Positions 8,839-19,113 are shown, numbered from the stretch's first letter. The stretch is 64,000 nucleotides of DNA from Paracoccaceae bacterium (GCA_026989355.1 JALSJM010000002.1:491755-555754); one strand, 5' to 3'. The notes: generated by a model not told the origin, from the sequence alone. Translations and numbers: made by a program.

Positions 8839-9192
8839 ATGGCACGCGTCACGGTTGAAGATTGCGTTGACAAGGTCCCGAACCGGTTCGAACTGGTGCT
8901 GCTGGCCGCGCATCGCGCCCGTGAGGTCGCCCTTGGCGCGCCGATCACCGTTGATCGCGACAATGACAAGAATCCCGTTGTTGCGCTGCGCGAGATCGCC
9001 GAGGAGACCCAGCCGGTCGACGAGTTGCGCGAGCGCATGATCGAAAGTCTGCAGACCCAGATCGAGGTGGATGAACCCGAGGAAGACGCGATGGCGCTTC
9101 TGATGGGGGCCGAGGTTGACAAGCCCGCTGAAGACGACATGTCCGAGGAAAAGCTCCTGCGGGCCTTGATGGAAGCGCAGGGCCAGCCGTAA
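8839..9192 (+). CDS. rpoZ: RNA polymerase omega subunit
   Basis: A 117-residue omega subunit, which helps assemble and stabilise RNA polymerase. The N-terminus [20 protein letters not shown] and the motif [13 protein letters not shown] are characteristic of alphaproteobacterial RpoZ. An ATG lies four codons upstream, but GGAG at 8829-8832 fits ATG 8839 and family members start MARVTVEDC. The acidic C-terminal tail ([12 protein letters not shown]...[15 protein letters not shown]) is typical. The stringent-response gene rsh follows by 34 bases, an order shared across proteobacteria (rpoZ-spoT). Confidence 0.96.
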   Translation: MARVTVEDCVDKVPNRFELVLLAAHRAREVALGAPITVDRDNDKNPVVALREIAEETQPVDELRERMIESLQTQIEVDEPEEDAMALLMGAEVDKPAEDDMSEEKLLRALMEAQGQP

Positions 9193-9226
9193 GGGGCCGG
9201 CCCGGCCGCAACAGGGTGCGGACCGG

Positions 9227-11407
9227 ATGATAGATGTCGATGGCCTGATCTCGCTGGTCCGCAACTACAACCCCCGCACAAATGAAAAGCTCATCCGCGA
9301 GGCCTATGCCTATGGTGCGCGGATGCACAGGGGCCAGAAACGGCACTCGGGCGAAGACTATTTCCAGCACCCGGTGGCTGTTGCCGCGATTCTGACCGAG
9401 CAGCGTCTTGACGATGCAACGATCGTGACGGCACTCTTGCATGACACGATCGAAGACACGAAATCGACCCGTGACGAGATTGCCGACAGGTTCGGCGACG
9501 AGATCGCCGGGCTGGTGGATGGTGTCACCAAGCTGACCAATCTGCAGCTGTCATCCAGCGCATCGAAGCAGGCCGAGAATTTTCGCAAGCTGCTCATGGC
9601 CATGAGCAAGGATCTGCGGGTAATCCTGGTGAAGCTTGCTGACCGGCTGCACAACATGCGCACGATCAGGTTCATGCGCCCCGAAAAACAGATCCAGAAG
9701 GCGCGTGAAACCATGGATATCTATGCGCCGCTTGCCGGCCGCATGGGCATGCAGTGGATGCGTGACGAGCTTGAAGATCTGGCCTTCCGGGTGCTCAACC
9801 CCGAGGCGCGCGGTTCCATCATCCGCCGTTTCATCACCCTGCAGCGCGAAACCGGTGACGTGATCCATCAGATCACCAATGATATCCGCAAGGAGCTGGA
9901 GCGTGAGGGTATCGAGGCCGATGTGTTCGGCCGGGCCAAGAAACCCTATTCGATCTGGCGCAAGATGGAGGAGAAAAGTCAGGGTTTTTCCCGTCTGTCC
10001 GATATCTATGGCTTTCGTGTGATCACCGAAAGCGAGGCGGATTGCTACCGCGTTCTGGGGGCTATTCACCGCCGCTGGCGTGCAGTGCCCGGGCGCTTCA
10101 AGGATTATATCAGCCAGCCCAAGTCAAACGGATACCGATCGATTCACACCACGGTTTCCGGGCGCGACGGAAAGCGTGTCGAAATCCAGATCCGCACCCG
10201 CGAGATGCACGAGGTGGCCGAGTCGGGGGTTGCGGCACACTGGTCGTATCGCGACGGGGTGCGCGCGGAAAATCCCTTTGCGGTTGATCCGGCGAAGTGG
10301 CTGGAAAGCCTTACCGAGCATTTCGACGCCGCCGAGGATACGGACGAGTTTCTGGAGCACGTCAAGCTCGAGATGTATACCGACCAGGTGTTCTGCTTCA
10401 CACCCAAGGGTGATGTGGTGAAGCTGCCGCGCGGGGGAACGCCCCTGGATTTTGCCTATGCGATCCATACCAGCATCGGCGACAGTTGTGTCGGAGCCAA
10501 GGTTGATGGTGTGCGGGTGCCGCTCTGGACACGGCTGAAGAACGGCCAGTCGGTCGAGATCCTGACTGCCGAGGGGCAGCGCCCGCAGGGAACGTGGCTT
10601 GATATCGTGGTGACCGGCAAGGCCAAGTCTGCCATTCGCAAATCCCTGCGGGCCGAAGATCGCCAGCGCTTCGTACGGCTGGGGCGCGAACTGGCGCGGG
10701 TGGCTTTCGAGCACATGGGAAAAAGGGCAACCGACAAGGCCCTCGAAACCGCAGCGCGTCACCTCGGGTGCGAAGACACGAATGATCTGCTCGCCCGGAT
10801 CGGCAGTGCCGAGATTACCGCGCGCGATGTGGTGAAGGCGCTTTACCCCGACCTTTCCGGGAATGCGGGCGATGAGATCGAAGCGGCACGCGCCGTTGCG
10901 GGGCTTGCCCCCGGACAGGCCTTTGCCCGTGCGCAATGTTGTCAGCCGGTTCCGGGCGAACGCATCGTCGGCATCGGTTATCGGGGGCGCGGCGTGATCA
11001 TCCACGCGATCGATTGTCCGGTCCTGTCGGAATTCGAAGACCAGCCCGAGCGCTGGATCGATCTGCAATGGCACTCGGGAAAACATCCTCCGGTTTATAC
11101 GGTGACGTTGAATATCACCATCAGCAACGATTCTGGTGTTCTTGGGCGAATTTGCACCTTGATCGGCGAGCAGAAGGCCAATATTGCAGACATGAAGTTC
11201 GTGGACCGGAAACCGGACTTCTACCGTATTCTGATCGATATCGAATTGCGGGACGCCGAGCATCTTCACACCGTCATCACTGCGCTTGAGGCGGAGAGCG
11301 ACGTTGCCGAGATCGAGCGGTATCGGGATTCGGATCGCAAGCCCGGTGTAGTGCCGCCTCCGAGGGGGGCTGAAGGAAGCAGAGTTGGTATTCAAGCGCC
11401 GCAATAA
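9227..11407 (+). CDS. rsh: Bifunctional (p)ppGpp synthetase/hydrolase
   Basis: The single long RelA/SpoT homologue usual in alphaproteobacteria, 726 residues, controlling the stringent response. The hydrolase HD domain has LLHDTIEDT (HDxxED at residues 72-77), so hydrolysis should be intact. The synthetase domain carries GRFKDYISQPKSNGYRSIHTT near residue 290-310; a TGS domain (CFTPKGDVVKLPRGGTPLDFAYAIHT) and a C-terminal ACT domain (NDSGVLGRICTLIGEQKANIAD) follow. The stop codon lies inside the next gene, DUF2062, by 23 bases. Confidence 0.96.
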   Translation: MIDVDGLISLVRNYNPRTNEKLIREAYAYGARMHRGQKRHSGEDYFQHPVAVAAILTEQRLDDATIVTALLHDTIEDTKSTRDEIADRFGDEIAGLVDGVTKLTNLQLSSSASKQAENFRKLLMAMSKDLRVILVKLADRLHNMRTIRFMRPEKQIQKARETMDIYAPLAGRMGMQWMRDELEDLAFRVLNPEARGSIIRRFITLQRETGDVIHQITNDIRKELEREGIEADVFGRAKKPYSIWRKMEEKSQGFSRLSDIYGFRVITESEADCYRVLGAIHRRWRAVPGRFKDYISQPKSNGYRSIHTTVSGRDGKRVEIQIRTREMHEVAESGVAAHWSYRDGVRAENPFAVDPAKWLESLTEHFDAAEDTDEFLEHVKLEMYTDQVFCFTPKGDVVKLPRGGTPLDFAYAIHTSIGDSCVGAKVDGVRVPLWTRLKNGQSVEILTAEGQRPQGTWLDIVVTGKAKSAIRKSLRAEDRQRFVRLGRELARVAFEHMGKRATDKALETAARHLGCEDTNDLLARIGSAEITARDVVKALYPDLSGNAGDEIEAARAVAGLAPGQAFARAQCCQPVPGERIVGIGYRGRGVIIHAIDCPVLSEFEDQPERWIDLQWHSGKHPPVYTVTLNITISNDSGVLGRICTLIGEQKANIADMKFVDRKPDFYRILIDIELRDAEHLHTVITALEAESDVAEIERYRDSDRKPGVVPPPRGAEGSRVGIQAPQ

Positions 11408-12089
11408 GCGTTCCCCGTTGCAGGCCGTTGCCGAATTCATCTATCCGCGTGGCGGGTGGAAGAGGGCGATCAGGTATCTGCACCACAGAGTGAACAGGTT
11501 GCCCGATGCACCGCACCGGATCGCGCGGGGCATCTTTTGCGGGGTATTCGCCAGCTTCACGCCTTTCTTCGGCCTGCATTTCGTGATTGCGGCCGTCATG
11601 GCCAGGCTGATGCGCGGCAATATCGTTGCCGCTCTTCTGGCTACATTTGTCGGCAATCCGCTTACATTTCCGATCATTGCGGCGGTCAACCTGAAACTCG
11701 GCCAATGGATACTGGGGCGCAGCGGGTATGAGGGCGCGGATACGGGGCTGTGGCATTCATTTGCCGAGGCAGGGCGCGAATTCTGGCGGAATTTCCGTGC
11801 CCTCTTCACCAATGCCGATACGGACTGGACGCATCTGAGCCTCTTCTACGACGAGGTGATGCTGCCCTATCTGGTGGGCGGACTTGTTCCCGGCCTGATC
11901 ACGTCGCTTGCCTTCTATTATGCCAGCGTGCCGGTGATTTCGGCCTATCAGAACCGCCGCAGGGGCCGGCTGGAGGCCAAGCTTGCCGAACTGCGCCGCA
12001 AGTCTGCTCGCAAGGCGGCCGAGAAGGCGGCCGGAAAGGCCGCGCGCAAGGCGGCGAAGAAAGCCAGCGGGTTGCCTCCGGTCGAGTAA
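11385..12089 (+). CDS. DUF2062 membrane protein
   Basis: A 234-residue membrane protein of unknown function with the DUF2062 signature [21 protein letters not shown], a second hydrophobic region [13 protein letters not shown] and a third near [19 protein letters not shown]. The tail ([22 protein letters not shown]) is a lysine/alanine repeat likely to be helical and basic. The start appears to be TTG at 11385 (GGAAG upstream), giving [10 protein letters not shown], the usual N-terminus of the family; it overlaps rsh by 23 bases. Its fixed place between rsh and pdxJ in this order suggests envelope-related housekeeping, but no role is known. Confidence 0.82.
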   Translation: MVFKRRNKRSPLQAVAEFIYPRGGWKRAIRYLHHRVNRLPDAPHRIARGIFCGVFASFTPFFGLHFVIAAVMARLMRGNIVAALLATFVGNPLTFPIIAAVNLKLGQWILGRSGYEGADTGLWHSFAEAGREFWRNFRALFTNADTDWTHLSLFYDEVMLPYLVGGLVPGLITSLAFYYASVPVISAYQNRRRGRLEAKLAELRRKSARKAAEKAAGKAARKAAKKASGLPPVE

Positions 12090-12151
12090 CGGATAACCTG
12101 TACGCGGTGGCTCGTTTCGCTCGGGCGCGCGCTTGCAACGGAGGCATGGTG

Positions 12152-12913
12152 ATGTCCGGTAACACAGGAAGGCTGAGGCTCGGGGTGAACATCGATCATG
12201 TGGCGACCGTCCGCAATGCGCGCGGCAGCGAGTATCCGGATCCCGTGCGTGCGGCGAAGCTGGCCGAAGAAGCCGGAGCCGATGGTATTACCGCCCACCT
12301 GCGTGAAGACCGTCGCCATATCTCGGACCGCGATATCGAGCGGTTGATGGACCGGCTGAAGGTGCCTCTCAATTTCGAAATGGCACCAACGGAAGAAATG
12401 CAGGCGATTGCCCTGCGCCACCGCCCCCATGCCGTCTGCATCGTGCCGGAGCGGCGCGAGGAACTGACAACCGAGGGGGGCCTTGATGTGAAGCGGGATG
12501 AAAACAGGTTGGCCCATTTCATAGCCCCCCTGCGCGAGGCGGGCTGTCGGGTGTCGATCTTCATTGCCGCCGACCGGGCCCAGATCGATGCGGCACACCG
12601 GATTGGAGCCCAGGTGATCGAACTGCACACCGGAGCCTATTGCGATGCGCATCACGAAGGCCGCCTGCAGGATCGGGACGAGGAACTGGAACGCCTGCGT
12701 GAAATGGCAACCCATGCACATGCCTTGGGGCTTGAGGTGCATGCGGGCCACGGGCTTACCTATGATACCGTTCAGCCGATAGCCGCCTTTCCCGAACTGC
12801 GAGAGCTGAACATCGGCCATTTTCTGATTGGCGAAGCGATCTTCACGGGGCTTGGGGCTGCGATTCGTGAAATGCGCCGGCTGATAGACAAGGCGCGGGA
12901 TGTGCGAGGTTGA
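12152..12913 (+). CDS. pdxJ: Pyridoxine 5'-phosphate synthase
   Basis: A 253-residue TIM-barrel enzyme joining 1-deoxyxylulose 5-phosphate and 3-amino-2-oxopropyl phosphate to make vitamin B6. The start [19 protein letters not shown], the glycine-rich [31 protein letters not shown] and [15 protein letters not shown] are diagnostic. Three in-frame start codons occur together (ATG 12146, GTG 12149, ATG 12152); GGAGG at 12140-12144 has proper spacing only for 12152. acpS follows six bases downstream. Confidence 0.95.
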   Translation: MSGNTGRLRLGVNIDHVATVRNARGSEYPDPVRAAKLAEEAGADGITAHLREDRRHISDRDIERLMDRLKVPLNFEMAPTEEMQAIALRHRPHAVCIVPERREELTTEGGLDVKRDENRLAHFIAPLREAGCRVSIFIAADRAQIDAAHRIGAQVIELHTGAYCDAHHEGRLQDRDEELERLREMATHAHALGLEVHAGHGLTYDTVQPIAAFPELRELNIGHFLIGEAIFTGLGAAIREMRRLIDKARDVRG

Positions 12914-12919
12914 GCCCGG

Positions 12920-13345
12920 ATGATACTGGGAATCGGCACCGATCTGGCGAATATCGAACGCATCGAGCGTACGCTCGGGCGCTTCGGTGATCGTTTCCGC
13001 CGCCGTGTATTCAGCGAAAGCGAACAGGCCAGAGCCATACGGCGCCACGATGAGGCCGGCACCTATGCCAAACGCTGGGCTGCAAAGGAAGCGTGTTCGA
13101 AGGCACTCGGCACCGGGTTGCGCATGGGCATCAGCTGGCGCGACATGGCCGTGACCAATCTTGAAACCGGGCAGCCGGTAATGCACCTCACCGGCTGGGC
13201 TGCCGCGCGTCTGCAGCAGATGACGCCCGCAGGGCATGAAGCGGTCGTGCATGTCAGTCTGACCGACGATCACCCCTGGGCGCAGGCATTTGTGGTGATC
13301 GAGGCCTTTCCCGCCGGCCGGAGGCCCGGCAAGACGGAAACTTGA
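12920..13345 (+). CDS. acpS: Holo-[acyl-carrier-protein] synthase
   Basis: Attaches the 4'-phosphopantetheine of CoA to acyl carrier protein. The 141-residue protein has both family motifs: [16 protein letters not shown] (metal-binding Asp) and [17 protein letters not shown] (catalytic Glu and Lys). It sits between pdxJ and lepB, six bases after pdxJ, in the conserved order of alphaproteobacteria. Confidence 0.95.
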   Translation: MILGIGTDLANIERIERTLGRFGDRFRRRVFSESEQARAIRRHDEAGTYAKRWAAKEACSKALGTGLRMGISWRDMAVTNLETGQPVMHLTGWAAARLQQMTPAGHEAVVHVSLTDDHPWAQAFVVIEAFPAGRRPGKTET

Positions 13346-13411
13346 CTTGTTCCGCCCCTGCCCCCATGTAGCTCCGACGGTTCAGATCAGCAAACAACCC
13401 CGAGCAGGAAC

Positions 13412-14200
13412 ATGCGGATGACAACGACTGAAAAGAAAAGCGACGGCTTTGTCGAAATCGTGAAAACGGTGTTCTGGGCGCTGGTGATTGCCGGCGTGTT
13501 CCGCACCCTGTTCTTCCAGCCTTTCTGGATTCCTTCGGGCAGCATGAAGGACACGTTGCTGATTGGCGATTTCCTGTTCGTCAACAAGATGGCCTATGGC
13601 TATTCACGCTATTCCTGTCCTTTTGCCATGTGTCCCTTCTCGGGCCGCATCCTTGCCTCCGAGCCCGAGCGCGGTGATGTGGTGGTGTTTCGCCACCCGG
13701 TGAGCGGGGCCGATTACATCAAGCGCCTGATCGGCCTGCCCGGGGACAAGGTGCAGATGAAAGATGGCGTCTTGCACATAAACGGCAAGGCGGTGAAGTT
13801 CGAGCCCGCCGGAATCTTCGAAGAGCCATATGAACGCCAGGGCCCCGAAGGCAACTTTCCGCAATGCATGAACACACCGGGGATCGGGGGAACCTGCAGG
13901 AAGGCCCGTTTCCGGGAAACCCTGCCCAACGGCAGGACGCATGACATTCTCGATATAGGTCCGCGGGCCTCGGACAATACCCGGGTATTCACGGTGCCCG
14001 AAGGGCATTATTTCTTCATGGGCGACAACCGCGACAACTCTCAGGACAGCCGTTTTCCCCAACAGCTTGGCGGGGTTGGCTTTGTGCCTTTCGAAAACAT
14101 CATCGGGCGTGCCGACCGGATCATGTTTTCATCTGCCGGGCGTTCGCTCTTCTATTTCTGGACGTGGCGCTCGGATCGTTTCCTGAAGGCAATAGAATGA
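13412..14200 (+). CDS. lepB: Signal peptidase I
   Basis: Cleaves signal peptides from exported proteins at the outer face of the inner membrane. A 262-residue protein with one N-terminal membrane helix (about 17-35), the catalytic serine in [12 protein letters not shown] (Ser44), the general-base lysine in [12 protein letters not shown] (Lys104), and the box-E motif [13 protein letters not shown]. It contains two cysteine-containing pairs (CPFAMC near residue 69-74 and the [11 protein letters not shown] loop) absent from E. coli LepB that may form disulfides. The start could also be ATG 13418. The stop overlaps rnc by four bases. Confidence 0.95.
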   Translation: MRMTTTEKKSDGFVEIVKTVFWALVIAGVFRTLFFQPFWIPSGSMKDTLLIGDFLFVNKMAYGYSRYSCPFAMCPFSGRILASEPERGDVVVFRHPVSGADYIKRLIGLPGDKVQMKDGVLHINGKAVKFEPAGIFEEPYERQGPEGNFPQCMNTPGIGGTCRKARFRETLPNGRTHDILDIGPRASDNTRVFTVPEGHYFFMGDNRDNSQDSRFPQQLGGVGFVPFENIIGRADRIMFSSAGRSLFYFWTWRSDRFLKAIE

Positions 14201-14889
14201 AGCTGTCTGCGGATCTGAAGGATCTTGCCGCGCGCCTGGGCCATGATTTCCGGAAGCCGGAATTTCTGATCCGGGCGCTGACCCATCCTTCGGCCTCTTC
14301 TCCGGCCCGGCCCGACAATCAGCGTCTCGAATTCTTGGGGGATCGTGTGCTTGGCCTTGTGATGGCCGAAGCGCTGCTGCACGCCGACAAGGGGGCATCC
14401 GAGGGGCTTCTGGCGCCACGCTTCAATGCTCTGGTGCGCAAGGAAACCTGCGCGGATGTGGCGCGTCAGATAGGGTTGGGCGATGTCTTGCGACTTGGCC
14501 GCTCGGAAATACTGTCAGGCGGGCGGCGGAAAGAGGCCTTGCTGGCCGACGCCATGGAAGCAGTGATCGCCGCGATCTATCTGGATGCGGGTTTCGAAGC
14601 GGCGCGCAAGGCGGTTCTGCGGCTGTGGGGAGACAGGATCGACAGGGTGGAAGCTGATGCGCGTGATCCCAAGACGGCATTGCAGGAATGGGCTCAGGCG
14701 CATGGACAGCAGCCACCCGAATATGCCGAGGTGAAGCGCGAAGGGCCGGATCATGCTCCGGTTTTCACCATGCGGGCCCGCCTTCAGGATGGTCGGACCA
14801 TGACGGCGAGTGCAAGATCGAAGCGGCAGGCCGAGCAGGCTGCCGCCCGCGCCCTGCTTGCCCAGATCGGGAAAAAACGCGATGACTGA
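14197..14889 (+). CDS. rnc: Ribonuclease III
   Basis: Double-strand-specific RNase for rRNA and mRNA processing. The 230-residue protein has the signature [20 protein letters not shown], the second acidic site [18 protein letters not shown], and a C-terminal dsRNA-binding domain from about residue 150 ([20 protein letters not shown] to [14 protein letters not shown]). ATG 14197 overlaps the lepB stop by four bases; an 11-codon upstream extension is possible but unlikely. The stop overlaps era by eight bases. Confidence 0.95.
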   Translation: MKLSADLKDLAARLGHDFRKPEFLIRALTHPSASSPARPDNQRLEFLGDRVLGLVMAEALLHADKGASEGLLAPRFNALVRKETCADVARQIGLGDVLRLGRSEILSGGRRKEALLADAMEAVIAAIYLDAGFEAARKAVLRLWGDRIDRVEADARDPKTALQEWAQAHGQQPPEYAEVKREGPDHAPVFTMRARLQDGRTMTASARSKRQAEQAAARALLAQIGKKRDD

Positions 14890-15796
14890 GGGAAAACGTG
14901 CGGGTTTCGTGGCGCTGATCGGCGAACCCAATGCCGGGAAATCGACACTGCTCAACCGCATGGTCGGCACCAAGATCTCGATCGTGACCCACAAGGTCCA
15001 AACCACCCGAACGCGCATTCGCGGTGTTGCAATCGAAGGCGATGCGCAGATCGTGTTTGTTGATACGCCGGGTCTGTTTCGTCCCCGTCGCCGGCTTGAG
15101 CGCGCCATGGTTGCGGCTGCCTGGGGGGGGGCGGCGGATGCCGATGTGGTGGTTCTGATGATCGAGGCGCATCGTGGCATTACCGCTGGCGTGACGGAAA
15201 TCGTTGAAGCCCTGCGCGCGCGCGCCACCGGCCGCACCGTGGCGCTGGCGATCAACAAGATCGACAAGGTGAAGCCCGACGTTCTGCTGGAACTTGCCGC
15301 CCGGATGAACGAGCTTTTCCCTTTCGAGCAGACCTTCATGATTTCGGCCGAGAAGGGGCATGGCGTGGGAGATCTGCGCAAATGGCTGGCAGGGCAGATG
15401 CCCCGCGGCCCCTGGCTTTATCCTGAAGATCAGATCGCCGATTTGCCGATGCGTATGCTGGCGGCCGAAATCACCCGCGAAAAGCTTACCCTGCGCCTGC
15501 ATCAGGAACTGCCTTATCAATTGACCGTGGAAACCGAGTCCTGGGAAGAACGCAGGGATGGTTCGGTCAGGATCGATCAGGTGATCTATGTGTCGCGCGA
15601 TGGCCACAAGGGCATCGTGCTTGGCCACAAGGGGGAAACCGTCAAGGCCGTCGGCAAGGCGGCGCGCGCGGATCTGGAGCAGATTCTCGATCGCCGGATA
15701 CATCTGTTTCTGCAGGTTCGGGTGCGGCTCAACTGGCAGGAAGAGGCAGAACGCTATAGCGAGATGGGTCTTGATTTTCGCGATGGCAACCGATGA
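14882..15796 (+). CDS. era: GTPase Era
   Basis: A 304-residue GTPase needed for 16S rRNA maturation and 30S assembly. G1 [13 protein letters not shown]3 VDTPGLFRP and G4 AINKIDKV are all present, with the switch region [11 protein letters not shown]; the C-terminal KH RNA-binding domain carries the [11 protein letters not shown] loop. ATG 14882 overlaps the rnc stop by eight bases, the usual rnc-era coupling. DUF1491 follows with an ATGA overlap. Confidence 0.96.
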   Translation: MTEGKRAGFVALIGEPNAGKSTLLNRMVGTKISIVTHKVQTTRTRIRGVAIEGDAQIVFVDTPGLFRPRRRLERAMVAAAWGGAADADVVVLMIEAHRGITAGVTEIVEALRARATGRTVALAINKIDKVKPDVLLELAARMNELFPFEQTFMISAEKGHGVGDLRKWLAGQMPRGPWLYPEDQIADLPMRMLAAEITREKLTLRLHQELPYQLTVETESWEERRDGSVRIDQVIYVSRDGHKGIVLGHKGETVKAVGKAARADLEQILDRRIHLFLQVRVRLNWQEEAERYSEMGLDFRDGNR

Positions 15797-16125
15797 CGCG
15801 CCTGACAGCGGATTTCTGGGTGGGCGCCTATATCGCCAGGCTGCAGCAGGCGAATATCCCGGTATTCGTCACGAAGAAGGGCGATGCCACGGCGGGGGCG
15901 GTGCTTGTCAAGGTGAACACGCTTGACGGCCATGCACGCGCCTTCCAGCGCAGTTTCGATCCGATAAGCGGAAAACGCACATGGGTGGTGCTGGCCGAAG
16001 GGTGCGAAGCAGATGTGGATACGATACTTCTTCGCCAGCAGGGGGTCGATCCCGACCTGTGGATCATCGAACTGGAAGACCGGCAGGGCCGCCACCTGCT
16101 GGACGAAACCGGGTTGTCCAACTAG
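15793..16125 (+). CDS. DUF1491 family protein
   Basis: A 110-residue soluble protein of unknown function, recognised from the start [16 protein letters not shown] and the block [28 protein letters not shown]. It is restricted to alphaproteobacteria as far as I recall and usually sits, as here, between era and recO. It overlaps era by four bases, so it is translated with the RNA-processing and repair genes. No catalytic motif is evident. Confidence 0.85.
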   Translation: MTRLTADFWVGAYIARLQQANIPVFVTKKGDATAGAVLVKVNTLDGHARAFQRSFDPISGKRTWVVLAEGCEADVDTILLRQQGVDPDLWIIELEDRQGRHLLDETGLSN

Positions 16126-16135
16126 GCTTGCCCTC

Positions 16136-16879
16136 ATGGAATGGCGAGATCAGGGAGCACTGCTTTCGATGCGCCGGCATGGTGAGACCTCGGCTATCAT
16201 CGAGGTATTCACCGCTGCGCACGGGCGCCATGCCGGGGTTGTCCGCGGTGGTGCAGGGCGGCGCATGGGGCCGGTGTTGCAGCCGGGTGCACAGCTTGAC
16301 CTGACCTGGCGTGCGCGTCTTGAAGAACACCTGGGCAGTTTCACGGTGGAACCCCTGCAAAACCGGGCAGCCATTCTGATGGGGGATCGGCTGGCGCTTT
16401 CCGGACTCAATGCCGTTGTGGCATTGCTGCTTTTCGCGCTGCCCGAGCGCGCGCCGTTTCCAGCCCTTTACCGCGCCACGGTTGCGCTTCTCGATCTGCT
16501 GGGCCGATCAGATGACTGGGGGTTTGCATATCTGCGCTGGGAGCTTCTGCTTCTGAGCGAACTTGGGTTCGGGCTTGATCTCGGCAGTTGTGCCGTAACC
16601 GGGGTGAAGGAGGGCTTGTGCCATGTTTCGCCACGCTCGGGACGGGCGGTATCGGTTGCGGGGGCCGGTGCATGGGCCAGCCGGCTGTTACCATTGCCGC
16701 TCTGCCTGCAAGGTGCGCCCGACGACATGGCCGGTCTGTGCGAAGGATTGCGCACAACAGGCTATTTCCTGCAGCATCGTATGGCAGCGGCCATGGGCAA
16801 CAAGCCCCTGCCCGCCGCACGGCATCGTCTTGTGGAGGGTTTCCTGCGCTGCGCAGGGCTTAGCGCGGCACCGCGGTAA
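16136..16879 (+). CDS. recO: DNA repair protein RecO
   Basis: A 247-residue RecO that anneals ssDNA-SSB complexes and loads RecA with RecR. It opens with [21 protein letters not shown], the usual OB-fold start, followed by the helical domain; the zinc-finger region is reduced, with cysteines in SCAVTG and [11 protein letters not shown]. The frame is open upstream, but the family start fixes ATG 16136. Its last 20 bases overlap the convergent META-domain gene. Confidence 0.92.
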   Translation: MEWRDQGALLSMRRHGETSAIIEVFTAAHGRHAGVVRGGAGRRMGPVLQPGAQLDLTWRARLEEHLGSFTVEPLQNRAAILMGDRLALSGLNAVVALLLFALPERAPFPALYRATVALLDLLGRSDDWGFAYLRWELLLLSELGFGLDLGSCAVTGVKEGLCHVSPRSGRAVSVAGAGAWASRLLPLPLCLQGAPDDMAGLCEGLRTTGYFLQHRMAAAMGNKPLPAARHRLVEGFLRCAGLSAAPR

Positions 16880-17252
16880 ACACCATCTGCCTGCCCTTGT
16901 CATCTGACAGGATCAATGTTCCACCTGCGACTTCGGCCAGGGTCATTCGCCCGAGACTGCCAAGGAATGCGGCTTCCCTGGCAAGGGCAGGGCATGCCGT
17001 TTTCGTGGTCGTGATTCCGGTTGCCTCGAACCACGGATAGGGCGCGTTCATTCTGCCCCGATATCTGTTGCAGGGGGCCTGCCCTGCAATCCTGCCACGG
17101 CCTTCGAAGCGGAGTGTTGCATGGGCATCGAATGGTTTTCTGTCGATTTCCTGCAACTTCCATAGTGTGTCTCCGGCGCCAAAGGCAGCCACGGACTGAT
17201 CGCCCTGACAGGCGGCCAGAAGAAGAAACAGGATCGGGGGCAGGCGCGGCAT
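16860..17252 (-). CDS. Small META/HslJ-domain lipoprotein
   Basis: A 130-residue predicted lipoprotein: [17 protein letters not shown] contains a lipobox (LAAC) for acylation at Cys15. The rest resembles the META/HslJ fold ([15 protein letters not shown], then [18 protein letters not shown], and a C-terminal [16 protein letters not shown]). HslJ of E. coli is a heat-inducible outer-membrane lipoprotein linked to novobiocin tolerance; the function here is not known. The lipobox decides the start over an upstream ATG. It overlaps recO end-to-end by 20 bases. Confidence 0.75.
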   Translation of the reverse strand: MPRLPPILFLLLAACQGDQSVAAFGAGDTLWKLQEIDRKPFDAHATLRFEGRGRIAGQAPCNRYRGRMNAPYPWFEATGITTTKTACPALAREAAFLGSLGRMTLAEVAGGTLILSDDKGRQMVFTAVPR

Positions 17253-17303
17253 GGGCCGAATATGGCACTCCTGTGGCTTGCGGACAAGTCGGGCGGGGCA
17301 CAC

Positions 17304-18968
17304 TCAGGCCAGCAGGCGCCGGGCGATGACCGTTGCCTGGATTTCGGCGGCCCCTTCGAAGATGCTGAGGATGCGGGCATCGCACAGGATGCGGCTGATC
17401 GGGTATTCCAGTGCGAAACCGTTGCCGCCATGGATCTGCAGCGCGTTGTCGGCCGCCGCCCATGCAACCCGTGCGCCCAGAAGTTTGGCCATGCCGGCTT
17501 CGAGATCGCAGCGCCTGTCGTGGTCCTTTTGCCGGGCCGAAAAATAGGTCAGCTGGCGCGCGATCATGATTTCGACGGCCATCATCGCCAGCTTGTCGGA
17601 AACCCGCGGAAATGCGATCAGCGGCTTTCCGAACTGTCTGCGCTCCTCGCCATAGCGCAGGGCTGCTTCAAGGGCCGATTGCGCAACGCCGATGGCGCGC
17701 GCCGCAGTCTGGATGCGCGCACTTTCGAAGGTCTGCATCAGTTGCTTGAAGCCCTTGCCCTCTTCGCCTCCCAGCAGGTTTGCGGCCGGCACCGGGAAAT
17801 TGTCGAAGGCCAGTTCGTATTCCTTCATGCCGCGGTAGCCGAGCACCTCTATTTCGCCGCCGGTGATACCCTTGTCGGGGAAGGGATTGTCATCAGTGCC
17901 GGGGGTTTTCTCGGCCAGGAACATCGACAGGCCGCGGTAATCGGTGCTGTCTGGGTCGGTGCGGGCGAGAAGCGTCATCAGCCCGGCGCGGGCCGCATGG
18001 GTGATCCATGTCTTGTTGCCGGTGATGCCATAGGTATTGCCGTCGCGTTGTGCCCGGGTGCGCAGGCTGCCCAGATCCGACCCGGTGTTGGGTTCCGTGA
18101 ACACGGCCGTGGGCAACACCTCGCCGCTGGCGATGCGGGGCAGCCATATGCGCTTTTGCGCATCGGTGCCTCCGCCCAGGATCAGCTCGGCCGCGATTTC
18201 AGAGCGGGTGCCAAGCGATCCCACGCCGATATAGCCGCGCGAAAGCTCTTCGCTGACTACCACCATGGAGGCCTTCGACAGCCCGACGCCGCCGTATTCC
18301 TCGGGGATGGTCAGGCCGAACACGCCCATTTCGGCCAGTTCTCCGATGATTTCCAGCGGGATCAGCTTGTCTTTCAGGTGCCATTCATGGGCATGGGGGA
18401 TCACGCGCTCATCGGCATAGCGGCGAAACTGTTCGCGGATCATTTCAAGTTCGGCGCCCAGCCCGGTGGCCCCAAAGGTGGCATGGGCGGAACGCGTGCG
18501 CATCAGTTCCGCAAGGCGTGCGCGGTTTTCCGGCGTGTTGCCCCCGGCCAGCAGTTTCAGAACTGCCGGGGCGCTGGGGGCGGTTCCGGCCAGGCCAAGA
18601 ACCGCAAGGCGTGCGGTTTCCCCCTGGCTCATCGGGATGCCGCCGTAGATCTGGGCAAGATATTCGCCAAAGGCGATCTGCAGGATCAGTTGCTCGATCT
18701 CGCCGAATTCATCCGAGGCTGCAAGCCGCTCGGCCCACCCCTGCATCTGGCGCAATGCTTCGGCATAGGTGGCAAGCCAGGCAAGGGCATGGGCTGCGTG
18801 CTGGTTCTGCTCGAAGAGCCGCGCGTTGGTCTGCCCGTTCTGCAACAAGCGCTGGCGCAGGTTGTTCAGAGCCTTTTCCAGCAGGATCTCGAGCGGGCCG
18901 ATCGCCGCCTTTGTGGTGGCAAGAAGCGTGTTTCCTTCGGAGAGCGTTTGCATGGCCTTATCCATCAT
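17304..18968 (-). CDS. mcd: (2S)-methylsuccinyl-CoA dehydrogenase of the ethylmalonyl-CoA pathway
   Basis: An acyl-CoA dehydrogenase of 554 residues with an extra N-terminal domain of about 150 residues before the ordinary ACAD fold; this extension, with the organism type, is the mark of Mcd, which oxidises (2S)-methylsuccinyl-CoA to mesaconyl-CoA with FAD. ACAD motifs are FTEPNTGSDLGSLRT, TGNKTWITHAARAG, ARIQTAARAIGVAQ and LQIHGGNGFALEYPISR. Electrons would pass to ETF, encoded at 28586-30270. GGAAG before the paired ATG codons at 18968 decides the start. mcl1 of the same pathway is at 44410-45366. A generic long acyl-CoA dehydrogenase is the alternative. Confidence 0.88.
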   Translation of the reverse strand: MMDKAMQTLSEGNTLLATTKAAIGPLEILLEKALNNLRQRLLQNGQTNARLFEQNQHAAHALAWLATYAEALRQMQGWAERLAASDEFGEIEQLILQIAFGEYLAQIYGGIPMSQGETARLAVLGLAGTAPSAPAVLKLLAGGNTPENRARLAELMRTRSAHATFGATGLGAELEMIREQFRRYADERVIPHAHEWHLKDKLIPLEIIGELAEMGVFGLTIPEEYGGVGLSKASMVVVSEELSRGYIGVGSLGTRSEIAAELILGGGTDAQKRIWLPRIASGEVLPTAVFTEPNTGSDLGSLRTRAQRDGNTYGITGNKTWITHAARAGLMTLLARTDPDSTDYRGLSMFLAEKTPGTDDNPFPDKGITGGEIEVLGYRGMKEYELAFDNFPVPAANLLGGEEGKGFKQLMQTFESARIQTAARAIGVAQSALEAALRYGEERRQFGKPLIAFPRVSDKLAMMAVEIMIARQLTYFSARQKDHDRRCDLEAGMAKLLGARVAWAAADNALQIHGGNGFALEYPISRILCDARILSIFEGAAEIQATVIARRLLA

Positions 18969-18991
18969 CGTCTGCTTCCTGCAATAGGCAT

Positions 18992-19023
18992 TTTGCACAT
19001 GCAGCGCAATATAAATGCGCAAA
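18992..19023. promoter_or_regulatory. Inverted repeats upstream of mcd, possible RamB/PccR-type site
   Basis: Just upstream of mcd lies TTTGCAC (18992-18998) facing GCGCAAA (19017-19023), with an inner GCGCA...TGCGC pair (19004-19008 and 19016-19020). RamB/PccR-type regulators of acyl-CoA metabolism recognise TTTGCAAA-like half-sites; this resemblance is only suggestive. Confidence 0.35.
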
Positions 19024-19081
19024 CAGACACGCCTCTGATCAAAAGTTACGCAGCAAAAAGCCATGCGCCGTGAACGTGCGA

Positions 19082-19113
19082 AGAAAAATCCGGCCCCGCC
19101 GATAGCGGGGCCG
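19082..19113 (-). terminator. Intrinsic terminator of pckA
   Basis: On the minus strand CGGCCCCGC (19113-19105) pairs with GCGGGGCCG (19099-19091) over a five-base loop, followed by ATTTTTC. It lies about 40 bases downstream of the pckA stop. Confidence 0.85.

Noticed and set aside
11948..13273. A 441-codon minus-strand frame opposite pdxJ and acpS
   Set aside because: Same reason: both plus-strand genes show catalytic motifs and tight spacing.
17262..19073. A long open frame of about 600 codons on the strand opposite mcd
   Set aside because: It mirrors the Mcd reading frame in GC-rich sequence, has histidine/glycine-rich low-similarity translation, and the mcd frame has clear ACAD motifs.
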